Assembly (NCBI GenBank): GCA_013407085.1
Contig: JACCGJ010023909.1
Span: 1-64,000, forward strand
Source: Atriophallophorus winterbourni
Taxonomy: Eukaryota > Platyhelminthes > Trematoda > Plagiorchiida > Microphallidae
Direction of reading: 5' to 3'
Length of the DNA: 64,000 nucleotides
Positions 22,890 to 33,588 of the stretch are shown here, piece after piece (position 1 is the stretch's first letter; each line of letters begins with the position of its first letter). The position numbers and the translations under genes were made by a program. The notes below the pieces were generated by a model. The model had not been told where the DNA came from, searched no databases, and worked only from the letters and a program-made list of their open reading frames with translations.

Positions 22890-23830
22890 TCTAAACAGGT
22901 TGCGGATAAATCGAAAGCTACTCAATGTGAAATATGTCTGGGGTGGATGCATACTCGATGTAGAGCAATCAAACCAGAGATATATTGAATGACCAAATGA
23001 CCTCGTGCTATATTATTCGCGCGGTGTGTAAGATATTCCTTCCACCATCAAATATTAAGAACGCATGTAGTAAATGTTGAGCCGTATCTGCATAAGCTAA
23101 AATCAATAATCGGTTTGATGAAATGGACAACGATTTTGTCACAAACTTGGAAGACTCTATGGAGCAGCTTGCCTCTCGCGCCCGTGAGCAAGATCACGAA
23201 CGTAGCTTTATCGACTACAAACCGTTTACAAAATGGTATTAGTGTGGTTGATGCAACGAACGTGCACGAACTAATCGATTACTCGGCTCCGGCACTGATT
23301 GATAGACAGTCAGGAAAGAAAAGAATTTATGCAGACGTTACGTTATAGGATTTACCTAGTGATCCAAGCTATGTAAGATTGACCGAACGACTGAGTAAAA
23401 AAAAACACTTAGCGTCCTGTAGTGAAACAGGTGCCTACTACTGGAAATGCTGTTGTTTGCCAGTCTCATCAGAACCACATTGTAATTCTCGAATGTGATG
23501 CCAGACCATGGTGAATGCTTGTGAGCAAAATGGAGAGCGTTTGGGATGCGTATAAAGCTGAAATGTATGTTCGACAATCAATAATACGAACCTATGTAAG
23601 CAAATAAATGAGGAAGTTACCATTATTTCTGCATTCTGAATTTGACGTAAAAGTGAGGAGAAGGATAAATCACCTAAACCGGAAATATTTCTAGACTTAA
23701 AAGTACAAGTTGAAAAGGTCCTAAGACGCGTTTAACTTTTTATCGGAGAGCCTAACAAGATACTAAGTTACCTTTCTCTCAAGGATGGAATTAGAATATT
23801 AACAGCCACACAAGTAGTAGGAGTTCGTGG
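22890..23830 (+). pseudogene. CR1-like LINE ORF1 remnant (copy 7)
   Basis: A broken zinc finger block CEICLGWMHTRCRAIKPEIY (22950) has PHD-like spacing: C-x2-C, then H-x2-C. After a stop, another frame gives an acidic linker DNDFVTNLEDSMEQLASRA (23126), like the linkers after the zinc finger in the other ORF1 copies. From 23640 a lysine-rich stretch and KVLRRV follow, then similarity fades. No endonuclease or RT is attached. The right end meets a tandem repeat at about 23.9 kb. Confidence 0.45.
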
Positions 23831-23996
23831 GAAACCGGTAAAAGTAGATCTCAATTAAATGGATTATAGGTTAGTGAGGACGAGCCCTAAAATTTGTTGG
23901 AAGTTGCTGCAAATCCTAATACACAAAATCCAAAATTATGTTTCAAATCAGATTTTATTAATAAATAGTATATGAGTTTCGAAAAGTAGGACGGCA

Positions 23997-24040
23997 GCAC
24001 AAGACCGGTTTCGCTGTTATTTACGCTAATATCGTATGTG
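23997..24040 (-). ncRNA. Hammerhead relic, tandem unit 1
   Basis: On the - strand the right half is intact (AGCGAAACCGGTC), while the CTGATGA box has decayed to CGATATTA. Stem II GCG/AGC is partial. Not expected to cleave. Confidence 0.4.
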
Positions 24041-24301
24041 TACATGTGACCTGTCATTAGAACGCTGTTCTGAATTTTAGCTAAACCCATTTATTTCGCG
24101 AATTCGAGGGTGAGATTTCATTTGCTGATTTTTTTATCCCTCCTGTGGGGACTAAGCTAAGTTTAACAGTCGGTGCAATGCAAACCAGTAAGTGTTTGGG
24201 ATATATTTGCAACAATCCATTAACGGAATGACTGTGGATTTTAGTTTAAAATAAGATTCTATTAATAAATAGTATGTGTTAGTTCGTAAAGCACGACGGA
24301 T

Positions 24302-24340
24302 GCACACGATCGGATTCGCTGCTATTGAGGTTTGTATGAT
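24302..24340 (-). ncRNA. Hammerhead relic, tandem unit 2
   Basis: On the - strand ATCATAC, an eroded CTGATGA box, CAATAGCAGCGAATCCGATC, then GTGTGC. ATAC and GTGT can still pair as stem I, as in the intact 54-kb copy. The GAAA box reads GAAT. A third relic lies at 24601-24640. Confidence 0.35.
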
Positions 24341-24869
24341 TTTCGTACCCGGGACCTGTCATTGAAGGCATATATTACTTTGTGCTAATACCATTCATTT
24401 AGCGAATTCTAATAATAAAGTTAAAGATTTTAATTTGTCGCTCTTGTGATGACTTAGCTAAGTTCCACAGTCGGTGGAATGCAGCAACGATAACTGTATG
24501 GAACATTTTCCTAACATAATAATAACTGGATGACCATGGAATTTTGTTTGATGTCAGATTTTCTTAATAAGTAGTATATAACGCGCGAAAAGCAAGACGG
24601 ATGCACATGACCGGTGTCGCCGTTATTGTCGCTAATTTTGTTTTCTTCTTCCTACAGACTGAACCTACAATAGTAAGTTCGCTTAAAATTTCACTAAATA
24701 TTATTTGCTTTAAATTATTAACTAATTTCATCGCTTTTATTAAAAATGATTATCACATTGTTAGAATTCGATATGTGATATTTACGTACAAAATTGTCAG
24801 GAAGTTTTCGAATATAAATAGGAACAGCATTATCCAAACAACGGCCTACTTCCTAGATACGCATTACTA

Positions 24870-25800
24870 GCATATTCCTGGTGTCAACGAATTGCATAAA
24901 TCATATTTTCTAAAATAAACGTAATCAATTAGGTTGGATTTATCTACACAAAACAATTGACAATTAAAATTCTGTGAATAAAATCATTTCATTCAAATCC
25001 TATTAACTTTGTTGTATTTTTGGATTATTACATTGCGTCGATTTGAAATAATTTTTCAAGTTAGGCGTAAATAGTTGGCACATAGCTACAATTACATACG
25101 TATAACAGTTGTTTTATAACTTACATATGAAACTGCATAAACGTCTTTGTGTAATCAATTTAAACATATAAATTAAACCTCAACAACTGAACAACTAATC
25201 TTACCACATACTTGCTAGAGAAGATAATTGTTGATCACGGAGAATGATAAATATGGGAATGCTGCTCAAGTACTGCACTGAGTTTTGTATCACTCTGCGA
25301 CTTGCACTTCTAGTAAAGACGATTCCAGTAGCAATCGAGCACATGTATTACCTAGTTGTGCAGAATAGTTTTTAGTTTCCTGCGTAAACTCCTTATAATG
25401 GCTAATTAGAGCACCAGATTATCCTTATCTTATAGCGGACGGCTACAATGCTGTTATCTAAACAAGGTCTTAGAGATAATACTCCTTACGACATAGAGAA
25501 AATTGAAACATGATGCGTATTTCAGATAATAATCCACTATCCGCCCCGCATATTGAACCCATATGACACCACTAAAACCAAACATTTCAATGGAATATTA
25601 AATACATTCTCTGAAGTTTTTGTAGCTGGCATCGAATGGTCATAATTTCAATGACGAACGATCAACTAACGTAGCGTATTGCAGGGTTCATTTCTGAGTT
25701 TGCCCTTATTCGTGATCACCGCCTCATCGCCTCATCGCCTCAGTTTGCACTCACAATATTCATCGTCGATCGCTCGATAGAACCACTGTTTGGGCACACA
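24870..25800. other. AT-rich intergenic DNA
   Basis: No gene, repeat copy or ribozyme recognised. A short tandem CCTCATCG motif at about 25722-25742 is the only local repetition. Confidence 0.35.
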
Positions 25801-26275
25801 CCAATGAACAGTGCTGCTTACATCCCTGATCGGATGACCTCAAAAATAAAGCAAAGCGCATTGATTTGAATGTGTACGGTTTGCCGAAATTCGGTTAATC
25901 CTAAGGCAAAGTCTATCACGTGTTATGGTTATTTGTCAAAAGTGCATGGAAAATGGACAAGTCGCTGGCCTAGAATTTGGCGGCGATGGAGATATTTGTC
26001 CCGGTGTTTGTTACGTTCGCCAGCTTTGCCAGGCCAAAGCAACAGTGATATCCTCGTGTGGAATACAACTGAGTATGGGAATAAGTCGCGTTTCAATGGA
26101 CTGAAACTGAATGAGCTGATAAAAAACGTCATAATTTCTACCTCTCTGGTGAAAGCAGATACGTGGAATTTAGAAGCGGAAAATGGGTTGCAAATACTAT
26201 CGAATTCAATCAACGCCACATACGCATATGGCGTGTCAAAAGAATGCGAGAAAGCTAATCCACAATAGTGACAAA
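25800..26275 (+). pseudogene. CR1-like LINE ORF1 remnant with broken PHD-like finger (copy 8)
   Basis: CTVCRNSVNPKAKSITCYGY (25873) and KVHGKW (25940) show the C-x2-C, C-x2-(C) and H-x2-(C) ligand pattern with two cysteines lost (to Tyr and Trp). A frameshift near 25955 then gives DICPGVCYVRQLCQAK (about 25996-26043), the same C-terminal block as in copies 1, 2 and 11. The first frame continues with a polar linker to 26268. The right side meets the flank of the 26.6-28.4 kb LINE insertion. Confidence 0.55.
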
Positions 26276-26603
26276 TATACTCAACTGAATGCCAATTTTT
26301 TATTCTCATATTGCTCAACCATTTTGCGCTTATATGTTTCTCATTTCTTCGCTTTCACCAAAATACTACATTGTGAAGTTTGTATTCTGTCCCTGTTTCG
26401 CAATTTTTCTTAATTAACTGTTACCACACAAATTGGTAACATCAATAGGGACTCTACAAATGGTCAAGTATTACTCGCAGATTAATTAGATGGAAACATG
26501 CTTTTTCAGGTGAAGAACACGGAATTTTAGGTGCTTCTTCTAGATGATCGACATTCATATGAAGTTTGAATTTCAGGTCAATAATAATATCACTGTGATG
26601 TTT

Positions 26604-26614
26604 TACTAATGAGT
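26604..26614 (+). repeat. 11-bp target site duplication, left copy
   Basis: TACTAATGAGT, identical to 28402-28412, directly borders the 3' end of the RTE-like insertion. Confidence 0.85.
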
Positions 26615-28401
26615 GACTTGACTTAATCCCTTGAGTTCCTGGAGGAACATAGGGCCTCGGCAACTTGTCTCCACTTTGGTCTGTCCATAGCAGCCAGTTT
26701 GATGTCGTTCCAGTTAAGTCCACACTTGCGGATCTCCTCTTCACACGAGCGCTTTCAAGATAGCCTTGGGCGTCCGACCCGTCTCTTCCCGATTGGGTTC
26801 CATACCAGAGCATGACGCGTGATGTCATCATTAGGTTTCCGCAAAGTGTGCCCAACCCATCTCCACTTTCTTCTACTGATCTGCTGGGCGATCGGGTCCT
26901 CAGCAGCAATCTGCCACAGGTCTTGATTCCTTATCTTTTCTGGCCATTTTACCCCAATAATTCGACGGAGGCAATTATTGTGGAATGATTGCAAGCGGCC
27001 AGAGGACTTTGCTGTCACTCGCCAGGTTTCCGATCCATAGAGTAGCACGGATTTGACGTTGCTTCTGAATATACGGAGTTTCGTGCGTTTTGATAGAACC
27101 TTCGACTCCCAAATGGGTTTCAAAGCTATGAACGCGTATCTTGCTTTGCCGATTCTGGCGACTATGTCTTCGTCCGTGCCACCACTTATTGAAACAATGC
27201 TGCCGAGGTAGACGAATTGCGTGACGTCTTTGACTGCTTTACCATTGATGGTGATTGATGGGTGCTCATCAGTTAGCAAACGGAGGACTTCTGTTTTTTC
27301 GGTATTCAGTATAGTCCTGCATATGAAGCAAAGTGTGCTAGTCTATCGTTCTTTCTCTGAAGACGTTGGGGGTCACGTGATATCAAGCAGACATCATCGG
27401 CGTATTCCAGATCCTCCAAATGCTCGGATTCCTTCCAATCGATACCATTCCTCTCACCTTTTACTGTCTGTTTCATTATCCAGTCTATTACCAACAGAAA
27501 AATCATTGGGGACAACAGGCATCCCTGGCGAACGCCAGTCTCAACTCCAAATGGATCGGTCAGTCTTCCGTTGTGAATTACCTGACAGGAGGCACCTTCA
27601 TACAGCTGCTTTATGAGGTCCATGTACAGCGGTGGGACCCCATAGTGTGGCAAAAGCTTCCATATGAATTCGCGGTCCACACTGTCGAAGGCTTTCTCAA
27701 AATCTATGAAGTTGAGGCAAAGAGGCGATTGCCATTCAATGCTTTGTTCAATTATTATGCGGAGGGTCGCAATTTGGTCGATGCCAGACTTTTGTTTTCT
27801 GAAGCCTGATTGCTCTGGCCGTAACACTTGGTCGATAGCGTCGCGCAAACGCATAAGGATGATGCGTGTAAGTACTTTACTAGGGACTGAGAGCAGCATG
27901 ATACCTCGCCAGTTTTTGCATAGCCTCAGATCCCCTTTCTTAGGAAGTTTGACCAAATGACCTCTCTTCCAATCATTTGGGACCCGTCTTTCTGACCAGA
28001 TTTTCTGCAGCAGAGGAAGTAACATATCAGCCGAGGTGTCCAAATCAGCCTTCAGAGCTTCTGGTGGAATCCCATCTGGGCCTGGTGCTTTGCCATTCTT
28101 TAGTGATTTTAAGGCAGAAAGGATTTCATTTCGACCGGGGGGGTCGGTGTTTACGTCTAGCAAATTTGTTGCAGGTGGGATGTCAGTGACTGAAGTAGGT
28201 GCTGGTCGATTTAGGAGTTCCTTGAAGTGCTCCATCCATCGCTTTCTTTGCACCGATTCCTGACTGATAAGGTTACCTTCACCGTCCTTTATTATTTTGC
28301 CGTAAGGTATTTTCCTTCCTGATAAGGTTCTGGTAATGTTGTAGACGGTGTTCAGGTCTCTCTTTTCTGCTGCATTTTCCGCCTCCGTTGCCAGCATTTC
28401 A
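26615..28401 (-). mobile_element. RTE-like LINE (family T), 5'-truncated, nearly intact RT
   Basis: A 1787-bp insertion between two exact 11-bp copies of TACTAATGAGT. The frame starts in the RT N-terminal region (MLATEAENAAEKRDL), then NGKAPGPDGIPPEAL, KNWRGIMLLSVPSKVL, motif A FIDFEKAFDS, motif B GVRQGCLLSP and motif C LEYADDV, so all RT aspartates are present. After a small frameshift near 27317 it continues with VYLGSIVS, LLYGSETWRV and RWVGHTLRKP. One in-frame TGA at about 26755 stands where a Trp is expected (RPRLS-stop-KRSCEEE), after which the normal C-terminus DRPKWRQVAEALCSS ends near 26630. The 3' tail is short AAGTC repeats (AAGTCAAGTC), as in RTE elements. The endonuclease is missing (5' truncation). 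Two lesions in 1.75 kb make it one of the youngest elements here. Confidence 0.9.
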
Positions 28402-28412
28402 TACTAATGAGT
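28402..28412 (+). repeat. 11-bp target site duplication, right copy
   Basis: TACTAATGAGT, identical to 26604-26614, borders the truncated 5' end of the family T LINE. Confidence 0.85.
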
Positions 28413-28890
28413 AGTGAAGACATATGTTCTACGAGTTATTAGAGCAATCATTTAGACGAGTTATTTTAGTTTTCTACATCATAGACTAATCGCACCACGA
28501 AAAAGTGGGCATTGAAGATTTATAGCGATTGTGATTTTCCATGCACTATATTGAATTTACGATTCTCAGTATTCACTGCTCTCACAATTCCACTTACGCA
28601 GACAAAAATATACTTATAGAACAATATCGAAATCAACTCTCCGAGATATGCCACACTTTCACCGACGCTCCGACATGTTCAGATTGTCCCAAATCTAATC
28701 TAAGCGTGCAATGTTACTAGCATTCTACAGTTTGTTAATGAGACTATGCTCATTTGAAAGAGCCTATATTTGAAGCCGCTGGTTTTATTAAAAATCGCAT
28801 GAAATCAACCTCCAAGGCATAATACGGGATTTAATTCTAATTGTATTTGTTATTCTTAAGTATCAAACATTGTCGCACTCACACAATCAA
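28413..28890. other. Unassigned flank right of the family T LINE
   Basis: AT-rich, no gene. It continues the pre-insertion target sequence. Confidence 0.35.
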
Positions 28891-28894
28891 TTAC

Positions 28895-29180
28895 GTTTTA
28901 ATCGATGGACCCAATTTGCACACAGCATGTGAACTCAACACTGATTGCATGAACGGAAAAGGCGCTGCAAGCCCCGCGTGTACGGTTTGTCAAAAGGCTA
29001 ATTTCCAAGGAAAGGAATGTCTGGTGAAATGTTAGTCAAAATAGTATCCAAACTGCGATAAATCTCGGACGTTCAATTTGTGTGCAATTATTGGTGTGCG
29101 ATATGTGCGCAGAATGTTTTGTGCTTTTATCAAGTATGCAGTATAAGACCGCTCACATTCCGGCACATATGCACCACTAC
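28895..29180 (+). pseudogene. Possible CR1-like ORF1 zinc finger fragment (copy 9)
   Basis: An open stretch ends ACTVCQKANFQGKECLVKC (28974-29032) and then a stop. The C-x2-C ... C-x2-C order resembles the start of the ORF1 zinc fingers at 25.9 and 34.1 kb (CTVC). The rest is unreadable. It could be chance. Confidence 0.3.
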
Positions 29181-29189
29181 TCACTACTA

Positions 29190-29525
29190 CTACTCAGTCC
29201 TCTCCGTGCCGGGTGGCACATGAGGTGAAGACAACTTCACGCTGGTGGTTCCGGTCTGTCGCTGCTTCCATTGCCGTCTGCACCTTGAGTCCGTGTGCAG
29301 GTAGTTCGCGTTCCAACGTTCTGCGCCAAGTATCCTTGTGCCGTCCCCTTTTTCGTTTACCTTGCGGACGCCAGTGAATGGCTACCTTTGTATGCAAACT
29401 GAGATTCATCCTGCAGACATGACCGAACCACGGATCTGTTGTCTTCGTTTCCGTAGCAATGTAGGTTTTACGGGATAGGGTTGCTAGCCCTAAGTCCAAC
29501 TCTCTTCCTTTCACAGACGGGCTTG
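29190..29525 (-). pseudogene. RTE-like LINE (family R), 3'-end fragment, copy R1
   Basis: C-terminal 80-90 codons of a family R LINE, the family of the 45.4-46.8 and 47.7-50.4 kb copies. WFGHVCRMNLSLHTKVAIHW, then QGKRKRGRHKDTWRRTLERE, DRNHQREVVFTSCATRHGED and a stop at about 29194. The 3' tail on the - strand is GAGTAGTAGTAGTGAGTAGT, a short repeat tail typical of RTE-type elements. 5'-truncated; no RT remains. Confidence 0.7.
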
Positions 29526-29529
29526 GGAC

Positions 29530-29760
29530 CGTCATTGGCACCACTACCGGTTTCTAATTGTTGTCGAGACCAGTCGGAGACAGTAAGATTAGGTTTTGTG
29601 AACCTTGTAACAGTAGATAAGTAGTAAACAAAGTTATGCTTGAATGCCACTGTAATTATGCTACGTACAATGAAACGCGGTTTTCAAACACATAATAACA
29701 TAATTATTCCTTGACAAGCACTGAAAACGCTCATGGATGACTAAAGTAATGGGTTGCTAA
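29530..29760 (-). repeat. Degenerate family-2 hammerhead repeat
   Basis: On the - strand an eroded core precedes GAAACCGGTAGTGGTG (29539-29554), and to the right GCTTGAATGCCACTG (29639) matches the GCTTGCATGCCACTG stretch at 21062 in the array. The CTGATGA box is lost. A single dispersed unit. Confidence 0.4.
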
Positions 29761-30035
29761 CAGACTCCGTATAGGGTCAAGTACAGCTCAATCAAAACGG
29801 GCTAGAATAGTTTTCAAGTGAATTGGCGAAGCGGTTTAAACCGCACGAATGTACCAGTAATGCATATATTCGTAGGTTACTGGCAAACTGTCAAAAGAAA
29901 ATGCGCTGCATGTGAACAGGACATCACTTGCGTAGTTAACCATGGAAAAAAGTAAAATAGACAACCGTTCAATAGGTCTACTGACGGTTGAAATTCACGG
30001 AAGAGTGACAATAAGAAAACAACGGATAATATGAC
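29761..30035. other. Unassigned DNA left of the mini-LTR element
   Basis: No gene or repeat recognised. Confidence 0.3.
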
Positions 30036-30040
30036 CAAAG

Positions 30041-30213
30041 TGTGATAATTGTACTATGGACCACCAATGACCTTTATTGGAGTAAATTTTACAATACGTC
30101 ATGAATTATTAATTGCGCAATATTCGATAATACTTCGTGATTATTGGCTTGTTCTGATTGCTACTGCTGTGTTTACTACAGTTTGGACATACATCGATTA
30201 TTCAAATACCACA
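30041..30213 (+). repeat. Left LTR of the mini-LTR element
   Basis: 173 bp, TGTGAT at the start, ACCACA at the end. Pairs with 30496-30671. Confidence 0.65.
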
Positions 30214-30495
30214 TTTGACGTCGTGAGCAGCCGTTGCTTGGCAATATCGGTAGATGCATGGCAAAAATAATGAACCTTGATGATGGCTCAAATCATGGCC
30301 GTCGTGTGGATCAAATTACCTACTAAGATACGGGTCAGCTATGTTCCGATTCCGATTGCATCGACTATCATAACACCACTATCCTAGATAGCTCTCGAGA
30401 TGCTAAACCAGAAAGAGTTTTAAGAAGATCAGAACGTTTGATGAACAAGCCGTACCGAGATTATAAATCACAGGATCATTCGCAAACTGTGGCGG

Positions 30496-30671
30496 ATGTG
30501 ATAATTGTACTATGGACGACCAATGACTGTTTATTCATGTTAAATTTATAATACACCATTAATTGATTAATTTCGCAATATTCGAATATACTTCGTGACC
30601 AGTTGCTTCTTCTGATTGCTACTCCTGGGTTTAGTACAGGTAGGACATAATTCGATTATTTAAATATCACA
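30496..30671 (+). repeat. Right LTR of the mini-LTR element
   Basis: 176 bp, TGTGAT at the start, ATCACA at the end. It directly follows the gypsy-like coding tail. Confidence 0.65.
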
Positions 30672-30679
30672 CAAACTAA

Positions 30680-31580
30680 ATTTTGAACCTTAATGTAATA
30701 TGTACCAAAGTGGAAAAGTCACAAGAAAAACGTTGGCGAATCTAAGCAAATATTAGAGTGAAGTACGCAAAAACCAATTATCTGTTTTGGCTTTGGCGTA
30801 TACAGGATACTATGGGCTTTTCGTGATTATTCAACACCAGCATATACGCGTTACTCGAGAATTTCGCATTCTGGATGGTTTGGTTCACGTAGTATATAAA
30901 TTGGAAATGAGTTCAACACTAGGGTACAATTAGTATTGGCAGACTGATGCCACTAACCCTGATTCAGCCATTCTAATTCTGACCGTTGGCGAGAGCAGGC
31001 AGTTGGGCGAAATCGGTTAAAGCGCTCTAAATGTATCATGTTTTCAATAGAAATTTATTCAATCGTGTGTAGTTCTAACGTTTGCTTCAACAGTTGGTCA
31101 CAATGTTGCCGAACGTACAAGCTCAGGACAAATAATCCAGCTCACGTGATCGGGCTTATTTAATATATTTGCGTAACATCGCCTGCTCCGATGCGTATCC
31201 ATTAAAAATGACTCAATAAACATCACTTGAATCAAGTATATACCACAGACTGTTATGAAAGATAGATCGGTGAGCTCTGGTGCACATATATATTGTGATA
31301 ATTTGATAGATGAATCGATGGGAATACTCTCAAATCATGGTAAATATGTAAATATTATTTTTCGATAGGGCGAAACAAAATTAATATTGTTCTGTATTGA
31401 ACATCACACATACACAATTTTCAATTCTCACATTGAACCGGAGGGGTATTTCATTTCTACTTTAGCGAAACAGCATTGAACATGCATGTTATGGACAAAA
31501 ACTGAAAGTAGGATCTTGAACGGTTTTATTGGGGAAAACAAAGTGGCAATATAATTTGTTCACTTTTATAACAATTAGAA
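30680..31580. other. Unassigned AT-rich DNA
   Basis: No gene, repeat or ribozyme recognised. Confidence 0.35.
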
Positions 31581-31584
31581 TTAC

Positions 31585-31925
31585 GTTGTCACAAGAATAT
31601 GGTAAACTACTTCGATCAATTTCGAACATAGAGAAACATCACAATCGGCTGCATTTTCATGTTCTAAGGCTTTTTGAATGGAGGAATAATCTCTCCCGCA
31701 GCGTTCGCATCGATATGCAGAACCCGGTTGATTGACGACACTTGCACGCCGCCGGCGCGATCTGCGTTCATCAGCAAAGAACTGTATTTGTTCCTCTCCG
31801 AACGACCGTTGACGCTTTACATAATGCATTCAACATAAGCGGTCAAACGCAAGTTATTTTTAACTCGTGGGTCAATGCCAAGATTGAACACTGTCGTCAG
31901 CATGGCGAAAGACAGTACAGAACTG
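31585..31925 (-). pseudogene. LINE-X 3'-end fragment with C-terminal zinc finger
   Basis: C-terminus of the LINE type that is nearly complete at 52.2-56.5 kb. HYVKRQRSFGEEQIQFFADE corresponds to HCVKRRLRAGEEQIQLSTAK there, followed by a C2H2-type finger YRCERCGRDYSSIQKALEHE with C-x2-C and a later His. Upstream codons are in another frame. The RT is absent. The right edge abuts a + strand CR1 fragment at about 31930. Confidence 0.65.
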
Positions 31926-31929
31926 CTCA

Positions 31930-32082
31930 AAACGCTGGGTAACTGGACTCCAGACGATGATATAGTATACCCAAGCTATGTTTGTTGCTTGGATATGTAT
32001 GAAGACTTTGACTGTGTTATCCAAAGCATACTTCTATGGAAATAAGAGCAGCACTGGGTGAGTGGCAGATTATTGGCCACAT
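31930..32082 (+). pseudogene. CR1-like RT fragment (copy 10)
   Basis: About 50 codons around RT motif A: PSYVCCLDMYEDFDCVIQSI matches IHACYLDMSKAFDRVNHSI at 37.15 kb, followed by a piece like GRLLA. Cut on the right by a - strand Penelope-like fragment at about 32083. Confidence 0.6.
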
Positions 32083-32860
32083 AGCGAATCCATAACTTTA
32101 GCCTTAATATTTGTAGAGCAATCCGTTCCAAAAGTTGCATGACTGATTCGACAATTAAGCTGCAAATCGATGACCCCATTGGTGCTCCTCGAATCTGCTC
32201 GTAGATTTTAGCATTGGACTTGGATTGTGTTTGAATACACATATCGATAAATTCCATCAAACCAACTCATTTTAAACGATTTCCGTTGCGGTCTGTTTTA
32301 TTTTCGGGGAGCTACACTGATATGATCTGCTTGGCGAGTGTTTGGTTGATTGATGTTAATAAGGCCGTTTCACAGGATTTCTACATTATTAAATTTTTGG
32401 AGAAATTGTTCTACAGAGTTGACGGAATGTTCCGAATCCGTCAACAGATATAACGGTCTATTTGCAATTTCTTGGATATATTGTAATGCGTTTCGCCTGG
32501 TAAGGAAACCATGTGTCGTAATGGGATATTCCCATTGTGTATTTGGAGTTATCTTTAGAATATCGATTGGGTGGAATATTCTAACATCTTTCTTGTTTTT
32601 TCCCCATTTTATTCAGTTGTTCCAATTTCTACAAATTTATGTTCCTTTTTTCAAGACGTGTAGTCCGGTGTTGGTTCATTTGACTGTATCTTATTGTATT
32701 TTGAATTACCAGTTCAGCATTCTCGATATAATCTGCCTTTTTCTTCAGCACATAAGTTTTACATTGTCGGTCTTGTTTCAATCTGTACAAAGCTTTAATT
32801 TTTTGTTTATTGAGTGTGATAAGTCCGAAATTCATGGTATCCGCATGCATGTATTTATGT
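32083..32860 (-). pseudogene. Penelope-like element RT fragment
   Basis: Reading leftward over three frames: KTYVLKKKADYIENAELVIQ (about 32750) matches the Penelope RT N-terminal block, usually K-x-R-x-TVVM-x2-DY-x2-K. SEHSVNSVEQFLQKFNNVEI (32400) is the next conserved block. YEQIRGAPMGSSICSLIVES (32200) is RT motif B of Penelope elements (Q-x-x-G-x-PMGSP), then KLWIRYVA at 32090, where the fragment stops inside the catalytic YVDD motif. No GIY-YIG endonuclease is seen. Joined to CR1 on the left and to a TATG microsatellite on the right. Confidence 0.7.
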
Positions 32861-33588
32861 ATGTATGTATATAGGTATGTATGAATTCATGTATAGAAAG
32901 ACGTATGTATTAACGTACGTATGCATTTATGCATCTATGTATGTATGTAGGTTTATATATAAATACGTATGTATCAATGTATGTATGTTTGAATATTTTT
33001 GTTTGTTTAATTAGTGTGATATGTTCGAAAATCCTCGTAAGCGGTGGTATGTGTGTGTATGTATGCATGTATGTCTGAATCTATGTATGCATGAATGTAT
33101 GCATGTATGCATATATGTTTATATGTATGCTTGTATATAGATTTGTATTTGTGTTTGTAAACATGTATGAATCTATGTATGCATGAATCATATATGCATG
33201 CACGCATGCATGCAAGCATGTATGTTTGTTTTGATAAACGTATGTTTGTATGTATGTATGTACGTAGGCATGTATGATTCTATGTATGTATGTAAGTATG
33301 TATGTAAGTATGTATGTATGTATGTATGTATGTATGTATGTATGTTTGTTTGTTTGTTTGTTTGTATGCATGTATGTATGTATGTATGAATGTATGTATG
33401 TATGTATGTATGTATGTATGTATGTACGTATGTATGTATGTATGTATGTATGTTTGTGTGCATGTATGTATGTATGTATGTATGTATGTATGTATGTATG
33501 TATGTATGTATGTATGTATGTATGTATGTATGTATGTATGTATATATGCATGTATGTATGTAAGTATGTATGTATGTATGTATGTATT
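32850..33588. repeat. TATG microsatellite, ~740 bp
   Basis: Long (TATG)n / (CATA)n array, perfect in its right part (33290-33580), increasingly interrupted to the left. It keeps long open frames on both strands (Tyr-Ile-His and Met-Tyr-Val-Cys repeats), none of which is a real gene. The near full-length CR1 element starts directly at its right end. Confidence 0.95.

Larger units (their letters stand above)
23890..24650 (-). repeat. Tandem repeat, ~304-bp period, hammerhead family 1
   Basis: Two and a half units. The marker ATTAATAAATAGTA or a near variant recurs at about 23957, 24261 and 24564 (304 and 303 bases apart). Each unit has CAGTCGGTG-AATGCA and, on the - strand, a hammerhead relic ending GAAACCGGTC or a variant. 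The same repeat occurs at 54.0-54.4 kb, where one unit has an intact ribozyme. No protein is encoded; the open frame starting at 24601 runs out of the last unit into AT-rich DNA. Confidence 0.7.
30036..30676 (+). mobile_element. Internally deleted LTR retroelement (mini-LTR element)
   Basis: Two direct repeats, 30041-30213 (173 bp) and 30496-30671 (176 bp), both start TGTGATAATTGTACTATGGA and end in A(C/T)CACA. The second has perfect inverted ends TGTGAT and ATCACA, the classic TG...CA LTR shape. They are about 80% alike by eye. The 282-bp interior holds a frame ending RVLRRSERLMNKPYRDYKS (about 30416-30472), the typical C-terminal tail of Ty3/gypsy integrase-end polyproteins, placed just before the second repeat as expected. 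Flanks are CAAAG (30036-30040) and CAAAC (30672-30676), a possible 5-bp TSD with one change. Nearly all of gag-pol is gone. Confidence 0.65.

Noticed and set aside
24601..24870. 89-codon frame with Phe-rich start
   Set aside because: It starts inside the third hammerhead tandem unit and runs into AT-rich DNA; no splice or family support.
27221..28263. Several + strand frames of 70-130 codons
   Set aside because: Antisense shadows of the well-conserved family T reverse transcriptase.
30214..30235. Primer binding site after the left LTR (TTTGACGTCGTGAGCAG)
   Set aside because: It only loosely resembles the complement of a tRNA 3' end; the match is too weak to support.
32350..32874. 174-codon + strand frame with hydrophobic segments
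   Set aside because: It is antisense to the Penelope-like RT blocks, which carry recognisable motifs on the - strand.
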